From contig PWGH01000254.1 in NCBI GenBank assembly GCA_003555285.1, positions 1 through 36,624 of the forward strand: a stretch of 36,624 nucleotides of DNA. The letters run 5' to 3'. Positions within the stretch are counted from its first letter, which is position 1. Every line of letters begins with the position of its first letter. Position numbers and translations under genes: made by a program. The stretch is from Thioalkalivibrio sp. (GTDB lineage Bacteria > Pseudomonadota > Gammaproteobacteria > Ectothiorhodospirales > Ectothiorhodospiraceae). Positions 9,082 to 16,449 of the stretch are shown one piece after another. The notes under the pieces are model-generated. The model made no database searches, was not told the DNA's origin, and saw nothing but the letters and a program-made list of their open reading frames with translations.

Positions 9082-10128
9082 ATGCGACCTGCGCATTTGC
9101 TGCAAGTGCTCGACCGCGAGTTTGCCAGTACCCGTGAAGGTCATCACACGCCGGTGATGCTGTGGGGCGCCCCGGGCGTGGGCAAATCCCAGATGATCGC
9201 GGCGGTGGCCGAGCGCAATGGCGTGCCCCTGATCGACATCCGGCTCTCGCAGATGGAGCCCTCGGACCTGCGCGGGATTCCGTTCAAGGACGGGACGCTG
9301 GTGGAATGGGCAATCCCGGCGATGCTCCCGGACAGCCAGCGCCAGGGGCCGGCGGGTATCCTGTTTCTGGACGAGATCACCTCCGCACCGCCGAGCGTGT
9401 CGGCGGCCGCCTATCAGCTGATCCTGGATCGTCGCCTGGGGGCTTATGAGGTGCCGCCTGGCTGGGCGATCTTCGCCGCCGGCAATCGCCAGGGCGATCG
9501 CGGCGTGACCTACACAATGCCGGCGCCGCTGGCGAACCGCTTCTCGCATTTCGAGGTCGATCTGAACGTCGACGACTGGGCCGCCTGGGCCTATGGCCAC
9601 GGGATCGACGACCGGGTGATCGCCTTCATCCGCTTCCGGCCCGAGCGTTTGTTCGATTTCGACCCGGCCCACAATCCGGTGGCCTTTCCGTCGCCGCGTT
9701 CCTGGGAATTCGCCCACCGCGCGTTGCAGAAATTCCACGCCCATCCGGAATTGTTGAGCGGATCGCTGCAGGCCTGTGTCGGCCAGGCCGCGGGCATCGA
9801 GTTGAACGCCTTCATCGAGCATCTGGATCAGATGCCGGATCTCGACGCCATCCTGCGCGGGGAGCGGGTGCCGGTGCCGCGTGAGATCGACCTGCAGTAT
9901 GCGGTGGCCGCTGCGCTGGTCGGACGCGCGATCCGCGCGCGCGGCACGCCCGAGGCGCAGGCGGTGCACGGTCATATCCTCGATTATGCCGGCGTCTTTC
10001 CGCAGCGGGAGATGGGGATCATGATGATCAGCGACCTGCATCGCGCCTTGGGCGACGAGCTCTTCACCGTGCCCCAGTTTGCGGACTGGTCGGAACAGGT
10101 CGCCGATCTGATGCTGTACGACGCCTGA
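9082..10128 (+). CDS. MoxR-family AAA+ ATPase
   Basis: 348-residue AAA+ ATPase of the MoxR/CbbQ-NirQ type. The Walker A loop is WGAPGVGKSQ (Gly29-Ser36), Walker B is ILFLDEITSA (Asp97-Glu98), and a sensor-like GNRQGDRGVTYTMPAPLANRF segment follows, then the C-terminal helical lid. Known family members act with a VWA-domain partner as chaperones that insert metal ions or remodel enzyme complexes. The next gene codes exactly such a partner, 49 bases downstream. The start chosen is the ATG at 9082, preceded by GGAGGAG; an in-frame ATG at 9067 lacks a good site. The natural client is not given by the sequence; the DsrS-like gene that follows suggests a sulfur-metabolism enzyme. Confidence 0.9.
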   Translation: MRPAHLLQVLDREFASTREGHHTPVMLWGAPGVGKSQMIAAVAERNGVPLIDIRLSQMEPSDLRGIPFKDGTLVEWAIPAMLPDSQRQGPAGILFLDEITSAPPSVSAAAYQLILDRRLGAYEVPPGWAIFAAGNRQGDRGVTYTMPAPLANRFSHFEVDLNVDDWAAWAYGHGIDDRVIAFIRFRPERLFDFDPAHNPVAFPSPRSWEFAHRALQKFHAHPELLSGSLQACVGQAAGIELNAFIEHLDQMPDLDAILRGERVPVPREIDLQYAVAAALVGRAIRARGTPEAQAVHGHILDYAGVFPQREMGIMMISDLHRALGDELFTVPQFADWSEQVADLMLYDA

Positions 10129-10170
10129 TGCGAACCGGTGTGATGCGAAGCGGCCTGACACGAATCGGAA
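10126..10170 (+). repeat. Three imperfect 15-base direct repeats between the MoxR and VWA genes
   Basis: TGATGCGAACCGGTG, TGATGCGAAGCGGCC and TGACACGAATCGGAA follow each other with exact 15-base spacing. Each begins with TGA in the frame of the upstream gene, the first being its actual stop codon. The array ends 7 bases before the GTG of the VWA gene. It could be a slipped-strand duplication or a small RNA-level element. Confidence 0.6.
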
Positions 10171-10177
10171 TGCACAC

Positions 10178-11437
10178 GTGCCTGCGCTGGACGTAGAAAC
10201 CAAGCTGGCCGCGGCGCGCACCCGGCTGATTCTCGACAAGCCCTTCCTCGGCGCGCTTGTGTTGCGCCTGCCGCTGGTGGCTGCGCGCCCCGACTGGTGC
10301 CGCACCACGTCGACCGATGCGCGCAAGCTCTACTACAACGCCCAATACATCGAGCACCTGTCGCTGGCCGAGACCCAATTCGTGCTGGCGCAGGAAGCGC
10401 TCCACTGCGCGTTGTCGCACTTCGCCCGGCGCGGTCATCGGATCCCGCACCTGTGGGATCTCGCCTGCGACTTCGCGATCAACCCGATCCTGATCCAGGA
10501 CGGCCTGACCGCGCCACCCGGGGCCTTCTACGATCACAACTACGAGGGCATGACCGCCGAGGAGATCTACCCCTTCCTGCTCGACAACGAAAACGACTCG
10601 AGTCACGAGGAGAACCTGCACGACCGACCGGAGGAATCCGAAGGCGGGCAGGGCGATCAGCCGCCACCGCCGGATCAGGAACAGGACGAGGACACCGACC
10701 AGGGGCAGGCGCCCCAGACCGAATCCGATCCCGAGCAACCGTCGCCGGACGGCGCCGACGAAGAGCAGGAGGGCGCGCACAAACCCCCGCCGCTCAGCGA
10801 GCAGGAGCGCGAGACGCTTGAGGTCCAGTGGAAGCAGCGACTGGCCGGGGCCGCGCAGCAAGCGATGCAGGCCGGCCGGCTCAGCCGCGACATGGCCCGC
10901 CTGGTGGACTTGTTGCTGGAACCCAAGCTGCCCTGGCGCTCCCTACTCGCACATTACATGAGCGCGCGCGCGCGCGACGACTACAGTTACACCCGTCCGT
11001 CCACGCGTCGGGGCGAACCGGCGATTCTGCCCAGTCTGCGCAGCCAGCAGCTCGATGTGATCGTGGCATTGGACTCCAGCGGGTCGATCGCCGCCGAGGA
11101 GATGGCGGACTTCGTGTCCGAGATCGACGCACTGAAGGGGCAGATCCGGGCGCGGGTGGTCCTGCATGCCTGCGATCGGGACTTGAGCCCAAGCGGACCC
11201 TGGATCTTCGAAACCTGGGAGCCGCTGGTGATGCCCAGCGCGTTCCAGGGCGGCGGGGGTACCGATTTTCGGCCGGTTTTCGAGTGGGCCGAGACCCTGG
11301 ACCGGGAGCCCGATCTGCTGGTCTATTTCACCGATGCCGAAGGGCCCTTTCCGACCCGCCCCCCCCACTATCCGGTCCTCTGGCTGGTGAAGGGCAAGGC
11401 GCCCGTGCCCTGGGGCCAGCGCATCCAGCTGAACTGA
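10178..11437 (+). CDS. Metallopeptidase-like / VWA-domain protein (DUF2201 type)
   Basis: 419-residue two-domain protein. The N-terminal part (to about residue 130) resembles the DUF2201 putative metallopeptidase domain, but where that family has an HExxH zinc motif this protein has Gln72-Glu-Ala-Leu-His76, followed by LWDLACDFAINP. A strongly acidic, Gln/Pro-rich linker fills about residues 136-210. The C-terminal VWA domain begins near residue 290 with the MIDAS loop DSSGS (Asp299-Ser303), a later GGGGTDF threonine and FTDAEGP aspartate, so metal binding there looks intact. It starts with GTG and ends only 6 bases before the DsrS-like gene. With the upstream MoxR ATPase it forms a typical MoxR-VWA pair; the pair's role here is inferred, not shown. 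Confidence 0.88.
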   Translation: MPALDVETKLAAARTRLILDKPFLGALVLRLPLVAARPDWCRTTSTDARKLYYNAQYIEHLSLAETQFVLAQEALHCALSHFARRGHRIPHLWDLACDFAINPILIQDGLTAPPGAFYDHNYEGMTAEEIYPFLLDNENDSSHEENLHDRPEESEGGQGDQPPPPDQEQDEDTDQGQAPQTESDPEQPSPDGADEEQEGAHKPPPLSEQERETLEVQWKQRLAGAAQQAMQAGRLSRDMARLVDLLLEPKLPWRSLLAHYMSARARDDYSYTRPSTRRGEPAILPSLRSQQLDVIVALDSSGSIAAEEMADFVSEIDALKGQIRARVVLHACDRDLSPSGPWIFETWEPLVMPSAFQGGGGTDFRPVFEWAETLDREPDLLVYFTDAEGPFPTRPPHYPVLWLVKGKAPVPWGQRIQLN

Positions 11438-11443
11438 CCCTCG

Positions 11444-12571
11444 ATGCTCAGCCCCGAAGACAGCCTGCGCCTGAACGTGCTCCTGAAACAGGAGCTGCAT
11501 GCGTTGCGCATCGACGAGGGCAAGATGCGCGTGCACGCCCTGACCGGACGCGGCGATGCCACCGTGGCCTTGAACCCGAATGCACCCAATGAGCCCTATC
11601 TGCGTCAGGTGCGCGAACTGATCTCCAGCCAGATCCTGGGCGTACCGCACGGCTACCCGGCCTACCTGAAACGCTGGACCCGCATGGGCCAGGCGCGCAC
11701 CGAAAGCCTCGCCGGCCTGCTCAAGCTGGGCGAACCCGAGGCCGTGATGGCGGTGGTCTACGCTGACGGCCTGACCGACGAACTCGCGCGGCGGGCGTGG
11801 TGGATCCTGCAGTCCTCGGAGCATGCCCGCGCGATGCTGCGCCGAGCGGCGGTGGTGCGGGGGCAGATGGGCCGGGTGCTGGCCGAGTTCCTGGTGGAAT
11901 TCCTGGCCTATGAGGAGGATCCGGCGCGGATGGTCGAATCGGTGCGCCTGCTGCTGCAACCCGGCTTGATCGAGGAGACCGAGCGCTTGGAGCTTTGGAG
12001 CCGGGGGCAGCGACGCATCGCGTATCGGGTCGGTTTCCTGAAGCATCAGCCGCAGGATCTGCCAGAGGTTTCGCCGCCGCACCCCCGTCTGGAGCCACTC
12101 GCGCCCACACTCTCGCAGCTGAGCGCACAGGGCAATGCCTATGCGATCCAGTTGCAACGCTTGCTCGAGCCCGCCGGCCAGGCCTTCCTGGCCACGGTTG
12201 GCCTCGCTTTGTCAAAATGTTCCGACCAGGGGGTGGTCGTGCATTTGTTCGAGGCCCTGGAGCAGTATTTCGCCACGGTGCGGCCGCAGGCCGTGGGACA
12301 CCGGCGCATGGCCGATCTGCTTCGGGCGGCCGCCTCCTGCACCGCCTGCATCGAGGACCCCGAGCGGCGGCGGCAGTGTCTGGAACTGCAGGATCGGCTT
12401 TCGGCACAGGACCAGCCCTTACTGGAAGCCCTGCTGGTCTTCGCCGGTGTCGGGGAACCGTTGCTGGCGCCGATCTTCGGCAACACCGACGCGGTCGGAT
12501 CCGGTCTGCGGCGTGTGCTGAAGCCGGTGACGCAGGGGCTGTTCCTCCATTTGCAGCGCCTGCATCCATGA
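11444..12571 (+). CDS. dsrS: DsrS-like protein (sulfur oxidation associated)
   Basis: 375-residue soluble protein with no signal peptide, membrane segment or catalytic motif I can name. The N-terminus (LSPEDSLRLNVLL...ALRIDEGKM), the LISSQILGVPHGYPAYLKRWTRMGQ segment and the overall size of about 41 kDa match my memory of DsrS, a cytoplasmic protein of unknown function conserved in sulfur oxidisers such as Allochromatium vinosum. The match is from memory and not from alignment, so treat it as probable. The middle is helical and Leu/Ala-rich, perhaps repeat-like. It lies 6 bases behind the VWA gene and so is surely in the same transcript. No dsrAB or other dsr core genes are in the window. Confidence 0.62.
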   Translation: MLSPEDSLRLNVLLKQELHALRIDEGKMRVHALTGRGDATVALNPNAPNEPYLRQVRELISSQILGVPHGYPAYLKRWTRMGQARTESLAGLLKLGEPEAVMAVVYADGLTDELARRAWWILQSSEHARAMLRRAAVVRGQMGRVLAEFLVEFLAYEEDPARMVESVRLLLQPGLIEETERLELWSRGQRRIAYRVGFLKHQPQDLPEVSPPHPRLEPLAPTLSQLSAQGNAYAIQLQRLLEPAGQAFLATVGLALSKCSDQGVVVHLFEALEQYFATVRPQAVGHRRMADLLRAAASCTACIEDPERRRQCLELQDRLSAQDQPLLEALLVFAGVGEPLLAPIFGNTDAVGSGLRRVLKPVTQGLFLHLQRLHP

Positions 12572-12759
12572 GCCGGTCCTATGCAGGGGCAAGAACAGAG
12601 GCAAAGGCAGAGGCGGGGGGCAGGGTGCAGCGTCGGCCCCGACACTCGGTCCCCCGCATTCACACCGCATTCAGCGCGCGTCGTTTACGGTGTGAGTACC
12701 GCGATCGCGGTCGCCAACAACCGGCCACGCTCGCAGCACGACACAGAGAGGGTTTGTCG

Positions 12760-13245
12760 ATGAAGCGTTTTATGGATCTGGTCAACGACTGTTGCGCCAG
12801 CGTACCGGAGTGGATGCCCTGGGACCTCCAGGAGCGTCTGGAGATGGACCCGGAGGTCCTGATCATCGATGTACGGGAACCCTACGAGTTTGCGGCCATG
12901 CATATCACGGGTTCGCTCAACGTGCCGCGGGGCATTCTCGAATCGGCCTGCGAATGGGATTACGAGGAAACCGTGCCGGAACTGGTCCTGGCCCGCGAAC
13001 GTCCGGTCGTGGTGGTGTGCCGCTCCGGGTATCGTAGCGTGCTCGCCGCCTACAATCTGGGACGCCTCGGGTACCTGCAGGTGGCCAGCCTGAAGACCGG
13101 CCTGCGCGGCTGGAACGACTATGAGCAGCCCTTGGTGGATGCCGCCGGCGCGACGGTGACTCCGGAGGCGGCCGATGATTATTTCACCCCGAAGCTACGC
13201 TCCGAGCAGCGCCGGCCGACCGCCGATGGAGCGCCTATTGCATGA
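12760..13245 (+). CDS. Rhodanese-like sulfurtransferase
   Basis: 161-residue single rhodanese domain. VLIIDVREPYEF and HITGSLNVPRG are the conserved N-terminal signatures, and Cys87 in VVVCRSGYRS is the active-site cysteine of the expected six-residue loop, so persulfide transfer is likely. Two further cysteines (DCC) sit near the N-terminus. The frame is open far upstream inside the preceding gene, but the ATG at 12760, preceded by an AGAGGG ribosome-binding site, gives a normal length. It is 188 bases after the DsrS-like gene, on the same strand. In sulfur oxidisers such rhodaneses feed persulfide sulfur to TusA and DsrE proteins; that role is inferred here. Confidence 0.88.
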   Translation: MKRFMDLVNDCCASVPEWMPWDLQERLEMDPEVLIIDVREPYEFAAMHITGSLNVPRGILESACEWDYEETVPELVLARERPVVVVCRSGYRSVLAAYNLGRLGYLQVASLKTGLRGWNDYEQPLVDAAGATVTPEAADDYFTPKLRSEQRRPTADGAPIA

Positions 13246-13259
13246 TAAAGACGGCGAAT

Positions 13260-13277
13260 AATACGGTGTTTCGTATT
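13260..13277. other. Small hairpin ahead of the DsbA-fold gene
   Basis: AATACG-GTGTTT-CGTATT, a perfect 6-bp stem with a 6-base loop, in the 67-base AT-richer gap between the rhodanese gene and the next gene. It lacks a T-run, so it is not a convincing intrinsic terminator. Confidence 0.4.
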
Positions 13278-13312
13278 GATCTAACTGGCATGAAAGGCCA
13301 CCCAATAAGGCG

Positions 13313-13972
13313 ATGCCACTGATGACCGAGCCCTCCCAGGAGCCGACACTCTATTACGTCCACGATCCCATGTGCTCCTGGTGCTGGGCGCTGGCGCCCG
13401 TACTCGCCCAGTTGCTTGAGCGGCTGCCTCCGGCCGTGCGGGTGCAGCGCGTGCTGGGGGGACTGGCGCCGGATACCGACGAACCAATGTCTGAGGAATT
13501 GCGCGGGATGGTGCAATCCTCATGGCACCGGATCCAGCAGCACGTGCCCGACACCGAGCTCAATTTTGCTTTCTGGACCGACTGTGTGCCGCGGCGGGCG
13601 ACCTACCAGGCTTGCCGCGCGGTCATCGCCGCGCGCCAGCAGGGCGCGACGCAGGCGCTTGCGATGAACACCGCCATCCAGCGGGCTTATTACACCCAAG
13701 CGCGCAATCCCTCAGACGAACAGACCCTGGTGGAACTGGCCGGAGAACTGGGACTGGATGTCACGGCCTTCACCCAGGCCCTGCATTCGCAGGCGGTCCA
13801 GGCGCAACTGGACGCCGAACTGCAGCAGGCCCTGGAGATGGACATCGAGAGCTTTCCGGCGCTGGTGTACGAAGACCGCCACGGCCGGCGTCCGATCCCG
13901 ATCGACTACCAGGACGTCGAGGTCATCCTGCGGCCCATTCAACAGGCGTTGGAGCGGCTCAACCGGCGTTAG
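13313..13972 (+). CDS. DsbA-family thioredoxin-fold protein
   Basis: 219-residue protein of the DsbA/2-hydroxychromene-2-carboxylate isomerase/FrnE superfamily. The N-terminus has no signal peptide and shows YYVHDPMCSWCWALAP, with a redox-type Cys21-Ser-Trp-Cys24 motif, a helical insertion, and a late ESFPALVYED segment with the cis-proline. It is probably a cytoplasmic thiol oxidoreductase or glutathione-dependent protein. An AAGG sequence precedes the ATG at 13313; a second in-frame ATG lies at 13322. It follows the rhodanese gene by 67 bases on the same strand and may belong to the same thiol/sulfur functional group. Confidence 0.88.
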   Translation: MPLMTEPSQEPTLYYVHDPMCSWCWALAPVLAQLLERLPPAVRVQRVLGGLAPDTDEPMSEELRGMVQSSWHRIQQHVPDTELNFAFWTDCVPRRATYQACRAVIAARQQGATQALAMNTAIQRAYYTQARNPSDEQTLVELAGELGLDVTAFTQALHSQAVQAQLDAELQQALEMDIESFPALVYEDRHGRRPIPIDYQDVEVILRPIQQALERLNRR

Positions 13973-14035
13973 GGCGCTGGCGGAGGAAGCGGGCCCGGCG
14001 ACTGCCTTGCGGAAGCCGTATGGATACCGACCCAG

Positions 14036-14066
<31 letters not shown>

Positions 14067-14150
14067 TATGAAGCCCGGGGCCGCGGCGCACCCCCCCTGA
14101 TCTGGAATATGACGATCCAGAATGTGACGCGGTCGAGACCTCGCCCCGCG

Positions 14151-14906
14151 TCAGAACTGACCGATCACTTGCGGCAGCAGGCGCTTCACGCGGTTCATTC
14201 CGGTTTCCAGGTTGCGGCCGATCTCCTCCATGGTAATCAGGCTTCGGCCCTCGGCGCGACCGGCGGCCCAGTTCGCGACCACCGCACAACAGGCGTAGCG
14301 CAGCTCGAGTTCACGCGCCAGGGCCGTTTCCGGCATGCCGGTCATACCCACCAGATCGCTGCCATCCCGCTCCAGGCGATTGATCTCGGCAGCGGTCTCC
14401 AACCTCGGCCCCTGAGTGGCGGCATAGGTGCCCGCCTCGACCGCCTTCAGACCGAGCTCCCGCGAGGCGGTGATCAGGATCTGGCGGGTGTCTTCGTCGT
14501 ACGGATAGGTCATGTCGACGTGGGTGACGCCATTCGGATCGTCGCCCTCGACGAACGTGTGAAACCGCGACCAGGTGTAGTCGATGATCTGATCGGGGAT
14601 GGCGATCACCCCGGGCTGCATCTGGGGAGTGATACCGCCGACCGCCGCGATCGCGAGCACCGTCTCGGCCCCGGCATTCTTCAGCGCCCAAAGATTCGCG
14701 CGGTAGTTCACCTTGTGCGGCGGGATGGTGTGCTGAGCGCCATGACGCGCCAGGAAGAGCACCTCGTGACCGTGATACACACCGAAGCCGAGCGGCCCGG
14801 AGGGCTCTCCATACGGCGTGTGCATCACCTCCCGGCGGGTGATCTCCAGATCCTTCAACCGGGTGAGCCCGGTGCCGCCGATGATCGCCAGCCGACCGTT
14901 ACTCAT
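14151..14906 (-). CDS. S-methyl-5'-thioinosine phosphorylase
   Basis: 251-residue purine nucleoside phosphorylase of the MTAP/PNP-II family. The start region is LAIIGGTGLT, and then come LARHGAQHTIPPHKVNYRANLWALK, VGGITPQMQPG and GPRLETAAEI with GSDLVGMTGMPE. The sequence closely recalls Pseudomonas aeruginosa PA3004, which prefers methylthioinosine formed by deamination of methylthioadenosine, giving hypoxanthine plus methylthioribose-1-phosphate. Specificity for methylthioinosine over methylthioadenosine is inferred from that likeness and from hpt, just upstream on the same strand, which would capture the hypoxanthine. The ATG at 14906 gives the conserved N-terminus. It is transcribed toward, and converges with, the DsbA-fold gene. 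Confidence 0.85.
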   Translation of the reverse strand: MSNGRLAIIGGTGLTRLKDLEITRREVMHTPYGEPSGPLGFGVYHGHEVLFLARHGAQHTIPPHKVNYRANLWALKNAGAETVLAIAAVGGITPQMQPGVIAIPDQIIDYTWSRFHTFVEGDDPNGVTHVDMTYPYDEDTRQILITASRELGLKAVEAGTYAATQGPRLETAAEINRLERDGSDLVGMTGMPETALARELELRYACCAVVANWAAGRAEGRSLITMEEIGRNLETGMNRVKRLLPQVIGQF

Positions 14907-15052
14907 GCGCAACCCTTTGTGTTTATTCGATGGATGACACACGGGACGGCTCCCGTGCATCTAGAAGCGTAACGGGCCAATTCACCGGCACGGATACCGT
15001 TGCGTCGGCTCCAGCACATGGACCGGTTTCGCGATCCCGATTGGGCCTCGTC

Positions 15053-15604
15053 TCAGGTGCCGCGCACCGCGAAGATTCCCGGGGCGTTGCGCAGGTATTC
15101 ATGGTAATCCATGCCGTAGCCGAACAGGTACCGGTCGGGGGCCGTGAGTGCGGCAAAATCCGCGGTGATGGCGGGATCCCGTTTCGGGTTGGCCTTGTCC
15201 ACCAGGACCACCGTGCGCACGCTGCGGGCGCCCTGCCCCAGGCAATAATCGCCGATGCCGGCGAGCGTAATGCCGCCATCGAGGATGTCATCGACCACCA
15301 CGACGTTGCGATCCTCCAGCGGCGTGGTCGGGCGCACCAGCCAGTGCAGGTGGGCCCCCCCGGTGGTCGCCCCCTGATAGCGCGTCGCGTGCAGGTAATC
15401 GAGGTGCATCGGGAAGGACCAGCGGGTCATCAAGCCTCCCAGCAAGACCACACCACCGTTCATGACCCCCAACACCAGGGGATTGGCGTCGGCAAAGGCT
15501 TCGGCTGTGATGGCGGCCAGTCGATCGATGGCGGCCTCGACGGCATCGCGCGAATAGAGGCAATCGGCCTCGCGCAGTACGGCCTTCACTTCTTCAGGAG
15601 ACAT
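15053..15604 (-). CDS. hpt: Hypoxanthine-guanine phosphoribosyltransferase
   Basis: 183-residue type I phosphoribosyltransferase that joins hypoxanthine or guanine to PRPP. The PRPP-binding motif VVVVDDILDGGITLAG is complete, with the two acidic residues; NGGVVLLGGLM, VDKANPKRDP and LFGYGMDYHEYLRN are the other family segments. The ATG at 15604 (MSPEEVKAVLREAD) gives the family N-terminus. It lies 146 bases ahead of the methylthioinosine phosphorylase gene, a pairing also found in Pseudomonas, and together they form a salvage route from polyamine-derived methylthio-nucleoside to IMP. The DsrE-fold gene lies 187 bases upstream on the same strand. Confidence 0.92.
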   Translation of the reverse strand: MSPEEVKAVLREADCLYSRDAVEAAIDRLAAITAEAFADANPLVLGVMNGGVVLLGGLMTRWSFPMHLDYLHATRYQGATTGGAHLHWLVRPTTPLEDRNVVVVDDILDGGITLAGIGDYCLGQGARSVRTVVLVDKANPKRDPAITADFAALTAPDRYLFGYGMDYHEYLRNAPGIFAVRGT

Positions 15605-15791
15605 GGACTCAGTTCTTGACCAGTGGACGTGGTTGGCGCCGCCGGTGTGCACCTGCACCTCGGTCGATCCGCATTGCACGGAGCCTACCGGACTTCGCCC
15701 GCGGGAGCGAGGGGCGCGTGCCTGGCACGCTACGCCTCGGCCTCGGGGCGACCGGAAAGCCCCAAAGCCGAGCACCGTCGAGTGCGACGGT

Positions 15792-16160
15792 TCAGTACGT
15801 GAAGGTGACCGTGTCGTCGTCCATGGCCTCGGAAATCACGTAGGCGCCGCCCACCGTTTCCTCGATCTCGGGAATCAGGTCATCGCCCCAGAGCTCCAGG
15901 GTCGGGGTGCAGACCTTGAAGTGCACCCCCGCCTCGGCGGCATCCTTGATGAATTCGTACACGGATTTCGGGCTGCCTTCCTGGACAAACAGCTTCTCGG
16001 CCACGCCCTTCTTCGCCAGCTCGCCGGCACGTCCGGTCAGGACGACCTCCACTTCATATTCCATGGCCGCGGCCACGGTCGCCTGAAAGAACGGCGCACC
16101 CAGTTCCGAACCATTGCTGGGGTCGGTGTTGACCATCACGATAAGCAGTTTATCGGCCAT
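15792..16160 (-). CDS. DsrE-fold protein
   Basis: 122-residue small soluble protein of the DsrE/DsrF/peroxiredoxin-like superfamily. It opens with KLLIVMVNTDPSN, continues with an ATVAAAMEYEVEVVLTG helix-strand, and has one cysteine, Cys84 in FKVCTPTLELWG, at the place where DsrE-type sulfur carriers hold their active cysteine. A role in binding or passing sulfur is therefore possible but not shown. An upstream GGAG seven bases before the ATG supports the start. It has its own candidate promoter and a structured leader of about 110 bases. It is not inside a recognisable dsr or tus cluster. Confidence 0.8.
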   Translation of the reverse strand: MADKLLIVMVNTDPSNGSELGAPFFQATVAAAMEYEVEVVLTGRAGELAKKGVAEKLFVQEGSPKSVYEFIKDAAEAGVHFKVCTPTLELWGDDLIPEIEETVGGAYVISEAMDDDTVTFTY

Positions 16161-16240
16161 GAAACTTCTCCAAGATTGAACGGGATAGATTGAAATAGCG
16201 CGGTTGGAACAGCAAAAACGGCCGGGTTTTGGTCCAGCCG

Positions 16241-16262
16241 GGATTCAGATTCTCCTGAATCC
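16241..16262 (-). promoter_or_regulatory. Leader hairpin of the DsrE-fold gene
   Basis: GGATTCAG-ATTCTC-CTGAATCC forms a perfect 8-bp stem with a 6-base loop. It lies about 80 bases upstream of the DsrE-fold start codon and downstream of the candidate -10, hence inside the probable 5' untranslated leader. Confidence 0.5.
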
Positions 16263-16276
16263 ATCAATTTTAGACG

Positions 16277-16282
16277 ATTATA
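16277..16282 (-). promoter_or_regulatory. Candidate -10 element for the DsrE-fold gene
   Basis: A perfect TATAAT on the minus strand (within GCATTATAATCG), the only AT-rich spot between copA and the DsrE-fold gene. No strong -35 hexamer lies 16-18 bases upstream (GC-rich there), so an activator or an extended form may be needed. It would give a leader of about 110 bases. Confidence 0.45.
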
Positions 16283-16428
16283 ATGCAATGATGCACCTGC
16301 GGTCGTCGAACCCCCACCCGGATTGCGGCCGTTCAGGCGCTGCATCGCCTCCATCGCCACGAAACCCCGACCGCCAGTAACACGCACTTTGGGGTTCAAA
16401 CCAACGCGGAAGAGCCGTGTGGGGTGTG

Positions 16429-16444
16429 CCCGGTCCGGACCGGG
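16429..16444. terminator. 16-bp palindrome just downstream of copA
   Basis: CCCGGTCCGGACCGGG is a perfect palindrome beginning about six bases after the copA stop codon. It could fold as a hairpin in the copA transcript, but it has no T-run and almost no loop, so an intrinsic terminator is uncertain; an operator is the alternative. Confidence 0.35.
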
Positions 16445-16449
16445 GACGG

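Noticed and set aside
11995..12759. Upstream extension of the rhodanese frame
   Set aside because: It lies in another frame of the DsrS-like gene and is Arg/Gly/Ala-rich; the ATG at 12760 has a ribosome-binding site and the normal domain start.
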